From Ignavibacteria bacterium (GTDB lineage: Bacteria > Bacteroidota > Ignavibacteria > Ignavibacteriales > Ignavibacteriaceae): a stretch of 5,540 bases of DNA. The translations under genes were made by a program, and so were the position numbers. The notes under the pieces are model-generated. The model saw only the letters and a list, made by a program, of their open reading frames with translations. It had not been told where the DNA came from and made no database searches. Below are positions 5,390 through 5,540 of the stretch, piece after piece. Position 1 is the stretch's first letter. Each line of letters begins with the position of its first letter. The stretch spans positions 1-5,540 of the forward strand of contig JAOTUT010000129.1 in the NCBI GenBank assembly GCA_029863735.1, read 5' to 3'.

Positions 5390-5540
5390 TTATTTGCGGA
5401 ATATCTGCTTAAAGTGATGATCCATATGATCAACATAATCCTTCATTAATAAGAATAGTGTGTCAGCATTTTCAAAAGCATCCTCAGGATTTAATTTTAT
5501 TTCCAGATTTTTATCCGGAGTGTTCTGCATAATAAAAATA
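5390..5540 (-). CDS. Unrecognised small or partial protein, open at the right edge
   Basis: A minus-strand frame ends at TAA 5392-5390 and stays open to the window edge. An ATG at 5530-5528 would give a 46-residue protein; three more sense codons lie before it, and the ten visible upstream bases hold no ribosome binding site. It may therefore be either a complete small protein or the C-terminus of a longer one. The composition is credible for a protein: an acidic/polar first half, then an amphipathic, probably helical part (ADTLFLLMKDYVD) ending in DHMDHHFKQIFRK, with His35, His38 and His39 clustered (numbering from that ATG). I do not recognise a family. It ends 25 bases before the start of the M2 peptidase gene on the same strand, which suggests co-transcription. 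The His cluster could bind metal, but that is speculation. Confidence 0.55.
   Translation of the reverse strand, partial: IFIMQNTPDKNLEIKLNPEDAFENADTLFLLMKDYVDHMDHHFKQIFRK

Noticed and set aside
3859..5417. Several plus-strand open frames of 69-95 codons inside the peptidase gene
   Set aside because: All are antisense shadows of a clearly conserved M2 peptidase; their low-complexity, Ser/Leu/Phe-rich translations are what reverse-complemented Lys/Glu-rich coding sequence gives.
1..5540. CRISPR array, insertion sequence, prophage, toxin-antitoxin or defence system
   Set aside because: No spaced direct repeats, terminal inverted repeats, transposase, integrase or toxin-like small gene pairs were seen; nearly all of the window is accounted for by conserved, ordinary genes.

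Overview
The window looks like ordinary chromosome from an AT-rich Gram-negative bacterium, most likely of the Bacteroidota/Ignavibacteriota/Chlorobiota group. The evidence is indirect: a lipoprotein signal and an outer-membrane beta-barrel protein (so two membranes), low-GC coding sequence rich in Lys, Ile and Asn, an M2 (ACE-like) lipoprotein peptidase of a kind common in that group, and intergenic motifs resembling the Bacteroidota -33/-7 promoter (TTTG ... TAnnTTTG). No 16S rRNA or other decisive marker is present, so the assignment is an inference.

Layout, left to right. (1) 1-219, minus: N-terminal 73 codons of leucyl/phenylalanyl-tRNA--protein transferase (aat), running off the left edge and starting at TTG. 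(2) 220-385: divergent promoter region. (3) 386-1345, plus: complete carbamate kinase (arcC). (4) 1347-1772, minus: a 141-residue protein made of a CBS-domain pair, convergent with arcC and separated from it by one base. (5) 1773-1913: second divergent promoter region. (6) 1914-2732, plus: secreted outer-membrane beta-barrel protein of unknown role, followed by a strong intrinsic terminator (2752-2780). (7) 2785-3513, minus: MlaF-type ABC ATPase. (8) 3565-5364, minus: 599-residue M2-family zinc dipeptidyl carboxypeptidase lipoprotein. (9) 5390 to the right edge, minus: the end of an unrecognised, His-containing small or partial reading frame, 25 bases upstream of the peptidase.

The three right-hand minus-strand genes (unknown, peptidase, MlaF-like ATPase) are tightly spaced and may be co-transcribed, though a candidate promoter lies directly before the ATPase. 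The others are single-gene units in divergent or convergent arrangement. No shared pathway is evident: the genes cover tRNA-dependent protein tagging, carbamoyl phosphate/ATP metabolism, nucleotide sensing, the cell envelope and peptide turnover.

I found no mobile element, CRISPR array, RNA gene, phage or defence island, and no convincing new multi-gene system. The points most worth following up are the apparent loss of chloride-binding arginines in the ACE-like enzyme, an MlaF-type ATPase without its permease or MCE partners, an A9 tract at the predicted transcription start of the CBS gene, and the unidentified reading frame at the right edge. No stretch longer than about 170 bases lacks a gene.
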